From positions 1 to 64,000 of the forward strand of contig JAUSMJ010000022.1 of NCBI GenBank assembly GCA_030645575.1: a stretch of DNA of 64,000 nucleotides. Direction: 5' to 3'. A program made the translations under genes and the position numbers. Source of the stretch: Caulobacter sp. GTDB lineage: Bacteria; Pseudomonadota; Alphaproteobacteria; Caulobacterales; Caulobacteraceae. Position 1 is the first letter of the stretch, and every line of letters begins with the position of its first letter. This document shows, piece after piece, positions 18,411 to 27,187 of this stretch. The notes below the pieces were generated by a model, which saw only the letters and a list, made by a program, of their open reading frames with translations, ran no database searches and was not told the origin of the DNA.

Positions 18411-18564
18411 TTCCCTTCTCCCCTTGCGGGAGAAGGTGTCGGCGAAGCCGACGGATGAGGGGTCACACGGGCTTCGGCCATGTGGCAGCCCGCCAATCCG
18501 ACAGCGCCTTCAACCCCTCATCCGACCCGCTTCGCGGGCCACCTTCTCCTGCAAGGGGAGAAGG
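18411..18564. repeat. Dispersed inverted-repeat element, family 2, copy 1
   Basis: About 154 bp. The left arm begins TTCCCTTCTCCCCTTGCGGG and continues to GGATGAGGGG; the right arm begins CCCCTCATCCG and ends CCTGCAAGGGGAGAAGG. Each arm contains its own small hairpin (GTCGGCGAAGCCGAC and CCCGCTTCGCGGG). A second copy is at 53027-53180. The right end carries GGGGAGAAGG six bases before the murB ATG and probably serves as its ribosome binding site. Confidence 0.85.
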
Positions 18565-18570
18565 AACCCC

Positions 18571-19485
18571 ATGACTTGGCGCGATACCCTCCCTCCCGTC
18601 CGAGGCAAGCTCCTGCGTGACGAACCGCTGGCGCCGTTCACCTGGTTCCGCGTCGGCGGGCCGGCGGACGTGGTGTTCCTGCCGGAGGACGAGGCCGACC
18701 TGTCGGACTTCCTCAGGGCGCTCGATCTGGCCGTGCCGGTCATGGCCATCGGCGTGGGCTCCAACCTGCTGGTGCGCGACGGTGGCGTCGATGGGGTGGT
18801 CATCCGGCTGGGCCGTAGCTTCAACGCCGTCGAGCCCCTGGGTGACAACCGCATCCGCGCCGGCTCGGCCGTGCCCGACGCCATCCTCGCCCGCAAGGCG
18901 GCCGAGGCGGGCATCGCGGGGCTGGAGTTCTATGCCGGCATCCCCGGTACGGTCGGCGGGGCGGTGGTCATGAACGCCGGCTGCTACGGCGCCGAGACGG
19001 TCAACGTTCTTGAGTCCGCCCGCGTCATGGACCGCAATGGGGCTATCCGCGACATGCCGCTGGCCGAGCTCGGCTACACCTACCGCCACAGCGCCATCCA
19101 GGACGGCGACGTCATCGTGCTTGGCGCGACCTACGCCGGAACGCCCGACGACCCCGCCGCCATCAAGGCGCGGATGGCCGAAATCACCGCCCGCCGCGAG
19201 ACGACCCAGCCGATCCGCGACAAGACCGGCGGCTCGACCTTCAAGAATCCGCCCGGCCATTCGTCCTGGAAGCTGGTCGACGAGGCCGGCTGGCGCGGAA
19301 AGCCGTTTGGCGGGGCGATGTTCTCGCCCCTGCATTCGAATTTCATGATCAACACCGGCGACGCCACGGCGGCGGATCTGGAGGGCCTCGGCGAGGCCGT
19401 CCGCACTGCTGTCATCGACGGGACCGGCATCCAGCTAGACTGGGAAATCAAACGCATCGGCAGGTCCCTGCCGCCCAAGGAGTAA
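18571..19485 (+). CDS. murB: UDP-N-acetylenolpyruvoylglucosamine reductase MurB
   Basis: 304 residues from the ATG at 18571. It is an FAD enzyme that reduces the enolpyruvyl group to make UDP-MurNAc. FAD-binding segments are [21 protein letters not shown] and [20 protein letters not shown] (about 111-130); the active-site region is [24 protein letters not shown] with the conserved Ser. Longer readings upstream run through the repeat element and are unlikely. The apparent Shine-Dalgarno sequence GGAGAAGG lies within the end of that repeat, so expression of murB may depend on it. Confidence 0.95.
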   Translation: MTWRDTLPPVRGKLLRDEPLAPFTWFRVGGPADVVFLPEDEADLSDFLRALDLAVPVMAIGVGSNLLVRDGGVDGVVIRLGRSFNAVEPLGDNRIRAGSAVPDAILARKAAEAGIAGLEFYAGIPGTVGGAVVMNAGCYGAETVNVLESARVMDRNGAIRDMPLAELGYTYRHSAIQDGDVIVLGATYAGTPDDPAAIKARMAEITARRETTQPIRDKTGGSTFKNPPGHSSWKLVDEAGWRGKPFGGAMFSPLHSNFMINTGDATAADLEGLGEAVRTAVIDGTGIQLDWEIKRIGRSLPPKE

Positions 19486-19489
19486 GCCC

Positions 19490-20857
19490 ATGCGCCGCGC
19501 CGTCCTATTCGCCGCCCTGTCGCTGATCGCGACACCCGCTTTCGCCGCCGAGCCGGCCGACACCGCCGCCGCCCTGCGCGACCGGGCCCTGACCGACACC
19601 ACCGCCTGGACGGTGCTGGAGGATCTGACCACCGGCATCGGCCCGCGCCTCGTCGGCTCGCCCGGCATGGCCCGGGCCAAGGACTGGGGGGTGAAGACCC
19701 TCACCGACATGGGCTTCGTCAACGTGAAGGTCGAGGAATTCGCCAAGCCCAGCTGGATCCGCGGCGCCGAGTCGGCGTCGATCACCGGACCCTATCCCTT
19801 CGAGCTGTCGATCATCGGCCTGGGCGGAACCGTCCCGACCCCGGCCAAGGGCGTCGAGGCCGAGGTGGTGGTGTTCAAGTCCTACGCCGCCCTGCTGGCC
19901 GCGCCCGTGGGGTCGTTGACCGGCAAGATCGCCGTCGTCACCCAGCCGATGACCCGCACCCAGACGGGCGAGGGCTATGGCGCGGCCGGCCTTCCCCGGC
20001 GGTCGGGGCCGTCGGAGGCGGCGCGGCGCGGGGCGGTGGCCTTCCTGATGCGCTCGGTCTCGACCTCGGACTCGCGCCTGGCCCACACCGGCGGCACCCG
20101 CTACGCCGACGACGCGCCGAAGATCCCCGCCGCCGCCCTGGGCGTGCCGGACGCGGAGCTGATCGAGCGGCTGGCCGCCCGTGGCCCCGTGCGGATCAAG
20201 CTGAGCCTGGCCTCGACCACCGATCCCAAGGGCGTCGCCTGGAACATCTCCGGCGAGATCACCGGCAGCGGCAAGCCGGAGGAGGTGATCGTCATCGGCG
20301 GCCACCTCGACAGCTGGGATCCGGGCACGGGCGCCATCGACGACGCCTCGGGCATCGCCATCACCACGGCCGCGACGAAGCTGATCGGCGCCCTTCCCAG
20401 GCATCCGCGCCGCACGATCCGGGTGGTCATGTGGGGCTCGGAAGAGTCGGGCGGCTCCAGCGAGGCCTATCTCGAGGCGCATAGGGCCGAACTGGCCAAC
20501 ATCGTCATGGCCAGCGAAAGCGACCTGGGCGCCGACAGCATCTACAGCCTGATGCTGCCGAAGGACGCGATGAAGGCGCCGGCCCTGGCCGAGCTGCCGA
20601 CCGTGCTGGCCCCGCTGAAGATCTACGTCGCCCGCGATCCGGCGCCGTTCGGTGGGTCGGATGTCGAAGGCCTGCAGGAGGCCGGGGTGCCGGTGTTCAC
20701 CCTGCGCCAGGACGCCAGCCGCTATTTCGACCTGCACCATTCGGCCGACGACACGATCGACAAGGTCGATCCGGCCCAGCTGAACCAGAACGTCGCCGCC
20801 TGGGCGGCGCTGCTCTACATGCTGGCCGACAGCGACGCCGACTATCGCGCGAAGTAA
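19490..20857 (+). CDS. Secreted M28 family metallopeptidase
   Basis: 455 residues. An N-terminal signal peptide (RRAVLFAALSLIATPAFAAEP, cut near residue 20) points to the periplasm. A PA-like insertion lies in the middle. The C-terminal M28 zinc-peptidase domain shows GGHLDSWDPGTGAIDDASG with ligands His272 and Asp284, a catalytic Glu pair in MWGSEESGG (about 317), ESDLGAD and a final His in FDLHHSADDT (about 424). M28 enzymes are aminopeptidases or carboxypeptidases; the substrate is not evident. It starts 4 bp after murB, so it is probably co-transcribed with the wall genes, an uncommon member of a dcw cluster. Confidence 0.88.
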   Translation: MRRAVLFAALSLIATPAFAAEPADTAAALRDRALTDTTAWTVLEDLTTGIGPRLVGSPGMARAKDWGVKTLTDMGFVNVKVEEFAKPSWIRGAESASITGPYPFELSIIGLGGTVPTPAKGVEAEVVVFKSYAALLAAPVGSLTGKIAVVTQPMTRTQTGEGYGAAGLPRRSGPSEAARRGAVAFLMRSVSTSDSRLAHTGGTRYADDAPKIPAAALGVPDAELIERLAARGPVRIKLSLASTTDPKGVAWNISGEITGSGKPEEVIVIGGHLDSWDPGTGAIDDASGIAITTAATKLIGALPRHPRRTIRVVMWGSEESGGSSEAYLEAHRAELANIVMASESDLGADSIYSLMLPKDAMKAPALAELPTVLAPLKIYVARDPAPFGGSDVEGLQEAGVPVFTLRQDASRYFDLHHSADDTIDKVDPAQLNQNVAAWAALLYMLADSDADYRAK

Positions 20858-20879
20858 CCAAGCCGGGGACATGCACTTC

Positions 20880-20959
20880 AATTCGGTGACAGTTTACGAA
20901 TTGAAGTCGCGCAGACGGCGGCGGCGTGACGGCGGCAATTCGTAAACTGTCACCGAATT
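20880..20959. repeat. Perfect 23-bp inverted repeat, family 3, copy 1 (REP/MITE-like)
   Basis: The arms at 20880-20902 and 20937-20959 are exact reverse complements around a 34-bp centre. The core GGTGACAGTTTACG is shared with the copy at 41314-41399. The element lies between the M28 peptidase stop and ddl. Arms like these are known to accompany REP-associated tyrosine transposases (RAYT); no such transposase is in the window, so mobilisation in trans is an inference. Confidence 0.85.
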
Positions 20960-21065
20960 CGAATTCCAGCGCAGCCCTCCGCTGAAAATCCACGTCACGA
21001 CAGCGACGGCTTAACAGCCGCCTGCTATCGCGGCTAAAGCACCGCCGAACCTTCTGGAGCCCCGC

Positions 21066-22013
21066 ATGTCCCTTCCCCTGGCCGGCCGCCATGTCGCCGT
21101 TCTGCTCGGCGGCCTGTCCTCCGAGCGCGAGGTCAGCCTCGTTTCCGGCGCGGCCTGCGCCACGGCGCTGGAAAACCTGGGCGCCAAGGTCACCCGGGTC
21201 GATGCCGGCCGGGATCTGGCCCAGGTGCTGACGGCCCTGAAACCCGACGTCTGTTTCAACGCCCTGCACGGCGCCTGGGGCGAGGACGGCTGCGTCCAGG
21301 GCGTGCTGGAGACCCTGGCCATCCCCTACACCCACTGCGGCGTGCTGGCCTCGGCTCTGGCGATGGACAAGGCCCGGTCCAAGGCGGTGCTGGCGGCGGC
21401 CGGCGTGACCGTGCCGGGCGGCGGCCTGTTCAACCGCTTCGAGGCGGCGCGCGACCACGTCATGCCGCCGCCCTACGTCGTGAAGCCGAACGCCGAGGGT
21501 TCCTCGGTCGGGGTGTTCCTGGTGTTCGATGGCGCCAACCGGCCGCCGCAAGAGCTCGTCGCCCCGTCCTGGACCTATGGTGACGAAGTTATGATCGAGC
21601 CCTATATCGCCGGGCTCGAGCTGGCCGTCGCCGTCCGGGACGGCAAGGCCCTGACGGTCACGGAGATCGTCCCGACCACCGGATTCTACGACTACGACGC
21701 CAAATACGCCGAAGGCGGCTCCCGGCACGTCGTGCCCGCCCGCATGCCGCAAGAGGATTTCGACCGCGCGCTGCGCATGGCCGAGCTGGCCCACGCCGCG
21801 CTTGGTTGTCGTGGTGTGACCCGAAGTGATCTTCGTTATGACCCCGTTAAGCGTCTTCTGGTCCTGTTGGAGGTCAACACGCAGCCCGGAATGACGCCCA
21901 CCTCTCTGGTTCCCGAGCAGGCGGCGCATCTCGGAATGGCGTTCGATCAACTGGTGCTCTGGATTGTGGAGGACGCGTATGCCCGCGACATTGCGGGGGG
22001 CAGGGCGAGGTAA
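21066..22013 (+). CDS. ddl: D-alanine:D-alanine ligase
   Basis: 315 residues. The N-terminus has [17 protein letters not shown], the middle [18 protein letters not shown], and the ATP-grasp part [14 protein letters not shown] and [18 protein letters not shown]. It makes the D-Ala-D-Ala dipeptide used by MurF. TCTGGAGCCC before the ATG is the ribosome binding site. The last 200 bases use less GC-rich codons (CTT, CGT, AGT, TAT runs near 21800-21870), where a CtrA-like box sits. The 3' end overlaps ftsQ by 35 bp. Confidence 0.95.
   Translation: MSLPLAGRHVAVLLGGLSSEREVSLVSGAACATALENLGAKVTRVDAGRDLAQVLTALKPDVCFNALHGAWGEDGCVQGVLETLAIPYTHCGVLASALAMDKARSKAVLAAAGVTVPGGGLFNRFEAARDHVMPPPYVVKPNAEGSSVGVFLVFDGANRPPQELVAPSWTYGDEVMIEPYIAGLELAVAVRDGKALTVTEIVPTTGFYDYDAKYAEGGSRHVVPARMPQEDFDRALRMAELAHAALGCRGVTRSDLRYDPVKRLLVLLEVNTQPGMTPTSLVPEQAAHLGMAFDQLVLWIVEDAYARDIAGGRAR
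21836..21850 (+). promoter_or_regulatory. CtrA-like box inside ddl, upstream of ftsQ
   Basis: TTAT-GACCCCG-TTAA has exactly the TTAA-N7-TTAA spacing with one mismatch. It lies 129 bp before the ftsQ start. In Caulobacter the ftsQA promoter also lies within ddl and is controlled by CtrA, so position and sequence agree. Binding is inferred, not shown. Confidence 0.55.
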
Positions 22014-22890
22014 CGCCAGGTCCAGGGCCAAAGCGCCCGTCAGTCCGGGGAAAACCCGCGCCTCCGCCAAGGGGCTCCAGACCGCGGCCAAGCTGCGCGC
22101 TGCCCGTGGCGTTGGCCTGCCGCCCAATTTCGCCATCGCTGTCGCCGGTCTGGTGTTCGGCGTCGGCATCGTCGTGACCCTCGCCACCGGCCACCGCGCC
22201 GAGGCCCTGGCCGACAACACCCGCCAGGCCGTCGCCGGCCAGTCCGCCGGCCTGGGGTTCAAGATCCGCAACATTCACGTTCAGGGCGCCTCGCCGATGG
22301 CCGAGCGCGCCGTGCGCGAAGCGGCTGGCCTGCGGATCGGCCAGCCGATCCTCGATGTCGATCTCGACAGGGTCCGCAAATCGGTCGAGGGCGTGGGCTG
22401 GATTCGGGACGCGCAGGTCGTGCGCCTGCTGCCCGACACCCTTGTCGTCGCCGTGCGCCAGCGCGAGACCATGGCGGTCTGGCAGAACCGCGGCCGCACC
22501 TGGGTCATCGACTCCAGCGGTCGGCCGATTCCGGAAGCGGACGCGGGTCGGTTCCCGCAACTGCCGCTGATCGTCGGGGACGGCGCCAACGAAGGCGCAG
22601 CCCGAATCCTGCAGGCGGTGCAGTCGCGGCCGCGCCTGGTCGAACGGCTGGAGGCCATCGTGCGGGTCGATGGCCGGCGCTGGGACCTGCGGCTGAAGGA
22701 CGGGGGGCTGGTCCAGCTTCCCGCCGTCGAGGAAGAGTCGGCGCTGATCCAGCTGGACCAGCTGGACCAGCGCCAGCGCATTCTCGAACTTGGATTTGAA
22801 CGGATCGACCTGCGCGAGCCCGGCATCGTCGCCGTGCGGCCGCGCGGCGCGCCGCTGCCGGGCGAGCCGCTCGCTTCGGACGGCGCATAG
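21979..22890 (+). CDS. ftsQ: Cell division protein FtsQ
   Basis: 303 residues from the ATG at 21979, within the 3' end of ddl. The basic N-terminal tail (about 45 residues, Arg/Lys/Pro-rich) is followed by one membrane helix (about 48-66), a POTRA domain starting near [17 protein letters not shown], and the FtsQ beta domain ending at the conserved [16 protein letters not shown] segment. The layout matches Caulobacter FtsQ closely. It recruits FtsL/FtsB and later divisome proteins. ftsA follows after 19 bp. Confidence 0.93.
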   Translation: MPATLRGAGRGNARSRAKAPVSPGKTRASAKGLQTAAKLRAARGVGLPPNFAIAVAGLVFGVGIVVTLATGHRAEALADNTRQAVAGQSAGLGFKIRNIHVQGASPMAERAVREAAGLRIGQPILDVDLDRVRKSVEGVGWIRDAQVVRLLPDTLVVAVRQRETMAVWQNRGRTWVIDSSGRPIPEADAGRFPQLPLIVGDGANEGAARILQAVQSRPRLVERLEAIVRVDGRRWDLRLKDGGLVQLPAVEEESALIQLDQLDQRQRILELGFERIDLREPGIVAVRPRGAPLPGEPLASDGA

Positions 22891-22909
22891 GGACCTTGGA
22901 GAGCTTGGG

Positions 22910-24247
22910 GTGGTGAAAACTTTGGCGCGGCGGGACGATCGCAAACAGGCTGGCGACAGCCTGAAGGCGGCGCTCGCGCGCCAGCCGGTGATCGCGGCGG
23001 TGGACCTGGGCGCGTCGAAGGTCGCCTGCTTCGTCATGAAACCCGACGGCGTGCGCCGTTCGGACCGCACCCTGACGACGGCCGGCGTCGGCTATGTCCA
23101 GTCGCGTGGCGTCAAGGGCGCGACCATCTGCAGCATGGACGAGGCGGCCGAGGCCATCGCCCTGGCCGTCGAGCGGGCCGAGTCCGTGGCCGGCGTCAGC
23201 GTCCAGGGCGTGACCATCGCCACCGCCGGCGGCCAGATGCGCAGCGACCGGGTGTCGGCCCGCGTGTCGATCGGCGCCCGGCCGATCTCCGACAATGACT
23301 GTTCGCGGGCCCTCGCCGCGGCGCTGGACCAGATCCGGCTGCCCGGCCGCCGGCCGCTGCACATCCTGCCGATCGCCTGGACGGTGGACAGCCAGAAGGG
23401 CGTGCGCGACCCGCGCGCGATGTTCGGCAAGTCGCTGGGCGTTGATCTGGTGGTCGTGTCTATCGCCGAGACCATCTTCCAGACCCTGGGACACTGCGTG
23501 GAGCGCGCCCACCTGCAGTTCGAGGGCGTGGTGGCCGCGCCGTTCGTTTCGGCCCTGGCGGCCCTCGAGGAAGACGAGATGGACCTGGGCTGCGTCTGCA
23601 TCGACATGGGCGCGGGCGTCACCTCCGCGGCCGTGTTCAGCGGCGGCAGCCTGGTGCATGTGGAATGCCTGGCCGTCGGCGGCGAGCACGTCACCCAGGA
23701 CATCGCCCGCGGCTTTTCCACCTCGCGGGCCGGCGCCGAGCGGCTCAAGACCCTGCACGGCTCGGCCATCGCCTCGGCCAACGAGGACCGCGAGATGATC
23801 GAGGCGCCGCCTCGCGGCGACGATCCCGGGGCCAGCCCGGTCATCGCGCCCCGTTCATTGCTCAAGGGCATTATCGCGCCGCGCGTCGAGGAGACGCTGG
23901 AACTGCTGAGGGAGCGGCTGAAGGCCTCGGGCGCGCCGATCGAGCAGGGGGCGGGGATCGTCCTGACCGGCGGCGCCAGCCAGCTGGCCGGCGTGCGCGA
24001 GGTCGCCGTGCGGGTGTTCGACCGTCCTGTCAGGCTGGGGCGGCCGCGCCGCGTGCCGCACCTGGCCGACGCCGTGACTGGCCCGGCCTTTTGCGCCGCC
24101 GCCGGCATCCTGCACCGCGCCGCCTTCGGTCCGCGCGAAGCGGTGTCGGCCAAGGCCCTGGCCGGCGCCCGCGTGCGGCGCGAGCCGCTGGACCCGACCG
24201 CCGGACCGGTGGCCAAGGTCGCGGCCTGGCTGCGTGATAATTTGTAG
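22910..24247 (+). CDS. ftsA: Cell division protein FtsA
   Basis: 445 residues from the first of two tandem GTG codons (22910 and 22913). 22910 is chosen because GGAG at 22898-22901 is then eight bases upstream; the second GTG is possible. It is an actin-like ATPase: phosphate-1 motif VDLGASKVACFV, phosphate-2 CIDMGAGVTSAAVFSGG, adenosine motif VLTGGASQLAGV. The C-terminal AKVAAWLRDNL would be the amphipathic membrane-targeting helix. FtsA tethers FtsZ to the membrane. The stretch EAPPRGDDPGASPVI in subdomain 2B is usual for alphaproteobacteria. Confidence 0.94.
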   Translation: MVKTLARRDDRKQAGDSLKAALARQPVIAAVDLGASKVACFVMKPDGVRRSDRTLTTAGVGYVQSRGVKGATICSMDEAAEAIALAVERAESVAGVSVQGVTIATAGGQMRSDRVSARVSIGARPISDNDCSRALAAALDQIRLPGRRPLHILPIAWTVDSQKGVRDPRAMFGKSLGVDLVVVSIAETIFQTLGHCVERAHLQFEGVVAAPFVSALAALEEDEMDLGCVCIDMGAGVTSAAVFSGGSLVHVECLAVGGEHVTQDIARGFSTSRAGAERLKTLHGSAIASANEDREMIEAPPRGDDPGASPVIAPRSLLKGIIAPRVEETLELLRERLKASGAPIEQGAGIVLTGGASQLAGVREVAVRVFDRPVRLGRPRRVPHLADAVTGPAFCAAAGILHRAAFGPREAVSAKALAGARVRREPLDPTAGPVAKVAAWLRDNL

Positions 24248-24262
24248 CAGGTAAGTCCTGCT

Positions 24263-24353
24263 GATTCGCGCAACCCCTTACGAAACAACAAATTTGCTCC
24301 GCAGGCGTCTCGATCAACGCGCGACTCACGCTATGCGGTTAACTGCCGATTAA
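24263..24353 (+). promoter_or_regulatory. ftsZ promoter region: CtrA box and two GANTC (CcrM) sites
   Basis: A perfect TTAA-CTGCCGA-TTAA (24339-24353) matches the CtrA consensus TTAA-N7-TTAA. GATTC (24263-24267) and GACTC (24323-24327) are GANTC sites for the cell-cycle methylase CcrM. The 201-bp gap between ftsA and ftsZ also holds a TTAACC half-site at 24370-24375. In Caulobacter, CtrA represses ftsZ and its promoter responds to GANTC methylation through GcrA, so the arrangement suggests the same cell-cycle timing here. Confidence 0.75.
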
Positions 24354-24448
24354 GGATGTGGGTCCGATGTTAACCCCGCCGTAAGGCATTCCCGGCGGGT
24401 GGTTCGCCGGGACCGTTCGAAAGAACAATTGGACGCGGGGTCCCGACT

Positions 24449-25966
24449 ATGAAGCTGTATGCGCCTCAAACCACCGAGCTGAAGCCCAGGATCGTCGTTT
24501 TCGGCATCGGCGGGGCCGGCGGCAACGCGGTCAACAACATGATCGAAGCCGGGCTGGAGGGCGTCGAGTTCGTCGTCGCCAACACCGACGCCCAGCAGCT
24601 TCAGTTCGCCAAGACCGAACGGCGCATCCAGCTGGGCGTGACGGTCACGCAAGGGTTGGGCGCCGGCGCCCATCCGGAAGTCGGCATGAGCGCCGCCGAA
24701 GAGTCCTCGCCCGAGATCGGCGAGCACCTCGACGGGGCCCACATGGTCTTCATCACCGCCGGCATGGGCGGCGGCACCGGAACTGGCGCCGCACCGATCA
24801 TCGCCAAATGCGCGCGCGAGCGCGGCATCCTGACCGTCGGCGTGGTCACCAAGCCGTTCCACTTCGAAGGCCGCCACCGCATGCGGCTGGCCGACGCGGG
24901 CATCGCCGAGCTGCAGCGCTACGTCGACACCCTGATCGTCATTCCCAACCAGAACCTGTTCCGCGTCGCCAACGAGCGCACGACCTTCGCCGAGGCCTTC
25001 GGCATGGCCGACCAGGTGCTGCATTCGGGCGTCCGCTCGATCACCGACCTGATGGTGCTGCCCGGGCTGATCAACCTCGACTTCGCCGACGTCCGCACGG
25101 TCATGACCGAGATGGGCAAGGCGATGATGGGCACCGGCGAGGCGACCGGCGAAGACCGCGCCCTGATGGCCGCCCAGAACGCCATCCAGAACCCGCTGCT
25201 CGACGAAGTCTCGCTCAAGGGCGCCAAGGCCGTGCTGGTCAACGTGACCGGCGGCCTCGACATGACCCTGCTGGAAGTCGATGAGGCGGCTAACGCCATC
25301 ACCGACCAGGTCGATCCGGAAGCCAACGTCATCTTCGGCGCCGCCTTCGATCCGGCGCTGGAGGGGTCGATCCGGGTTTCGGTGGTCGCCACCGGCATGG
25401 ACGGCGCCTCGATCGCCGCCATCGAGCCGGCCCGGCCGCAGCGTGTGAACGCCACGGCCAGGCCGCTGATCGTCGAGCCGATCCAGCCGATCGCCGCCCA
25501 GCCGGTCCAGGAACCCGTCCGCGCCGCGGAGCCGGCCTACCAGACCGCCCGCCAGGAGCCGGAACGGATCGAGCCGGCCTACGAAGCCGAGCAGACGGAC
25601 CTGGGCTTCGATGCGCCATTGATCCCCACGCCGCCGCCGGTGATCACTCCGCCGGCCCAGCATGTGATGCAGTCCGAGGGGCCGCGCACGGTGATCATCG
25701 ACCCGCTGGTCGCCGAAGAGGACGAACTGGGCGCGCCGCTCTACGCCGACCCGCACTTCGAGGACAGCCGCCAGCAGCGGAAGGGCTTCCTCAGCCTGTT
25801 CGGCGGTCGCGCGCAGCAGCAGCAGCACCGCTACGAGGGCCCGCCCGTCGTGCGCTCCACGGGCCGCGCCGGGGCCGCCGCCCAGCCGCAGATGATGGAC
25901 GAGCCTCAGGCCGAGGACAGCGAGGATCTCGAGATCCCCTCGTTCCTGCGCCGCCTGGCCAACTAG
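24449..25966 (+). CDS. ftsZ: Cell division GTPase FtsZ
   Basis: 505 residues. The tubulin-like GTPase domain has [13 protein letters not shown] at the start, the signature GGGTGTG at 107-113 and [20 protein letters not shown] with the T7-loop catalytic Asp. A long Pro/Glu-rich linker (about 325-490) follows, as in Caulobacteraceae, and then the conserved C-terminal peptide [11 protein letters not shown] that binds FtsA and other partners. FtsZ polymerises into the division ring. It closes the cluster and is followed by a strong terminator. Confidence 0.98.
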   Translation: MKLYAPQTTELKPRIVVFGIGGAGGNAVNNMIEAGLEGVEFVVANTDAQQLQFAKTERRIQLGVTVTQGLGAGAHPEVGMSAAEESSPEIGEHLDGAHMVFITAGMGGGTGTGAAPIIAKCARERGILTVGVVTKPFHFEGRHRMRLADAGIAELQRYVDTLIVIPNQNLFRVANERTTFAEAFGMADQVLHSGVRSITDLMVLPGLINLDFADVRTVMTEMGKAMMGTGEATGEDRALMAAQNAIQNPLLDEVSLKGAKAVLVNVTGGLDMTLLEVDEAANAITDQVDPEANVIFGAAFDPALEGSIRVSVVATGMDGASIAAIEPARPQRVNATARPLIVEPIQPIAAQPVQEPVRAAEPAYQTARQEPERIEPAYEAEQTDLGFDAPLIPTPPPVITPPAQHVMQSEGPRTVIIDPLVAEEDELGAPLYADPHFEDSRQQRKGFLSLFGGRAQQQQHRYEGPPVVRSTGRAGAAAQPQMMDEPQAEDSEDLEIPSFLRRLAN

Positions 25967-26014
25967 CCTCTCACGGGAAAAGCCGGGCGACCGGCTCAAC
26001 CGCCAGCACCACCG

Positions 26015-26058
26015 ATCCCGGCCGGACTGTCACAGTCCGGCCGGGATTTGTCGTTTTT
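26015..26058 (+). terminator. Rho-independent terminator after ftsZ
   Basis: A perfect 14-bp stem (26015-26028 with 26034-26047) with loop GTCAC is followed by TTGTCGTTTTT. It lies about 50 bp after the ftsZ stop and ends the dcw transcript before lpxC. Confidence 0.92.
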
Positions 26059-26198
26059 GCCCATAACTTCAAGGGCTTGATGGGGTAACAATCCGAAACA
26101 GGGTTTGTTTTGTCGCGCTGCAGCATAGTCCTTAAATGGCACGTGGGGCGTTGAGCGGTCGCGGTTGCGGCGCTCGGTAGACAATCAAAGGGTTTCTC

Positions 26199-27095
26199 GT
26201 GTCCGCGTCGGCGTATCATCAGCACACTGTCGCCGGCCCCGTGATCTTCGCGGGCGTGGGCCTTCACACCGGCGCCCATGTGCGGGTCGCGGTGCGCCCG
26301 GCCGCGCCGGACGCGGGCATCACCTTCGTGCGCACCGACATCAAGCACGGCGACAACGCCATCCGTGTTTCCGCCGAGGCCGTCGGCCAGACGCGGCTGG
26401 GCACGGTGATCGTCAACGAGGACGGCGCCAGCGTCTCGACCATCGAGCATCTGATGGCGGCCCTGTCGGCCCTGGCCATCGACAACGCCGTGGTCGAGCT
26501 GGACGGGCCCGAGGTGCCGATCCTCGACGGTTCGGCCGAAGTGTTCATCCAGGTCCTCGACCAGGCCGGCCGCCGCCGCCAGGAGGCGCCGCGCTACTTC
26601 ATCGAGGTGCTGGAGCCGGTCGAGGTGGTCGAGGGCGACAAGACCGCCGCCCTGCTGCCTTGCGACAGTTTCGAGATGGCTTTCGAGATCGCCTTCGACT
26701 CGACGTCGATCGGCCGTCAGCGCATCGATCTGGAAATCACCGAGGAGTCGTTCCGCGAGGAACTGGCCGACTGCCGCACCTTCGGCTTCCTGAAGGATGT
26801 CGAGGCCCTGCGCGCGGCCGGCCTGGCCCGCGGCGCGTCGCTGGAGAACGCCGTGGTCTTGGACGGCGACCGCGTGATGAACCCGGAGGGCCTGCGTCGT
26901 CCGGACGAGTTCGTGCGCCACAAGGCGCTGGACGCGGTCGGCGACCTCTATGTGCTCGGCGCGCCGCTGATGGCCCGCTTCGAGGGGCTCTACGCGGGCC
27001 ACGGCCTGAACAACCAGCTGGTGCGCGCGCTGATGGCCAATCCGCAGGCCTGGCGCATCCGCACGCTCGCCCCGGAACTGGCCCAGGTCGGTTGA
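26199..27095 (+). CDS. lpxC: UDP-3-O-acyl-N-acetylglucosamine deacetylase LpxC
   Basis: 298 residues from a GTG at 26199 with AAAGGG upstream. LpxC performs the committed, zinc-dependent deacetylation step of lipid A synthesis. Family motifs: GVGLHTGA, TIEHLMAAL (first zinc His), VPILDGSA, FVRHKALDAVGDL (second His and Asp region) and GLYAGHGLNNQLVRAL with the catalytic His. As in Caulobacter it follows ftsZ. The preceding terminator means it needs its own promoter, probably within 26060-26198, which is relatively A+T-rich. Confidence 0.95.
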   Translation: MSASAYHQHTVAGPVIFAGVGLHTGAHVRVAVRPAAPDAGITFVRTDIKHGDNAIRVSAEAVGQTRLGTVIVNEDGASVSTIEHLMAALSALAIDNAVVELDGPEVPILDGSAEVFIQVLDQAGRRRQEAPRYFIEVLEPVEVVEGDKTAALLPCDSFEMAFEIAFDSTSIGRQRIDLEITEESFREELADCRTFGFLKDVEALRAAGLARGASLENAVVLDGDRVMNPEGLRRPDEFVRHKALDAVGDLYVLGAPLMARFEGLYAGHGLNNQLVRALMANPQAWRIRTLAPELAQVG

Positions 27096-27187
27096 ACCGT
27101 TTCCGCCGCATTTGCGCCCGCCTTTGTGTGGTGTAGAAGCCGAGTGCCGCGCTCGGGGGCGCGGGAACTGGTTCGAGGTGAGGGTAA

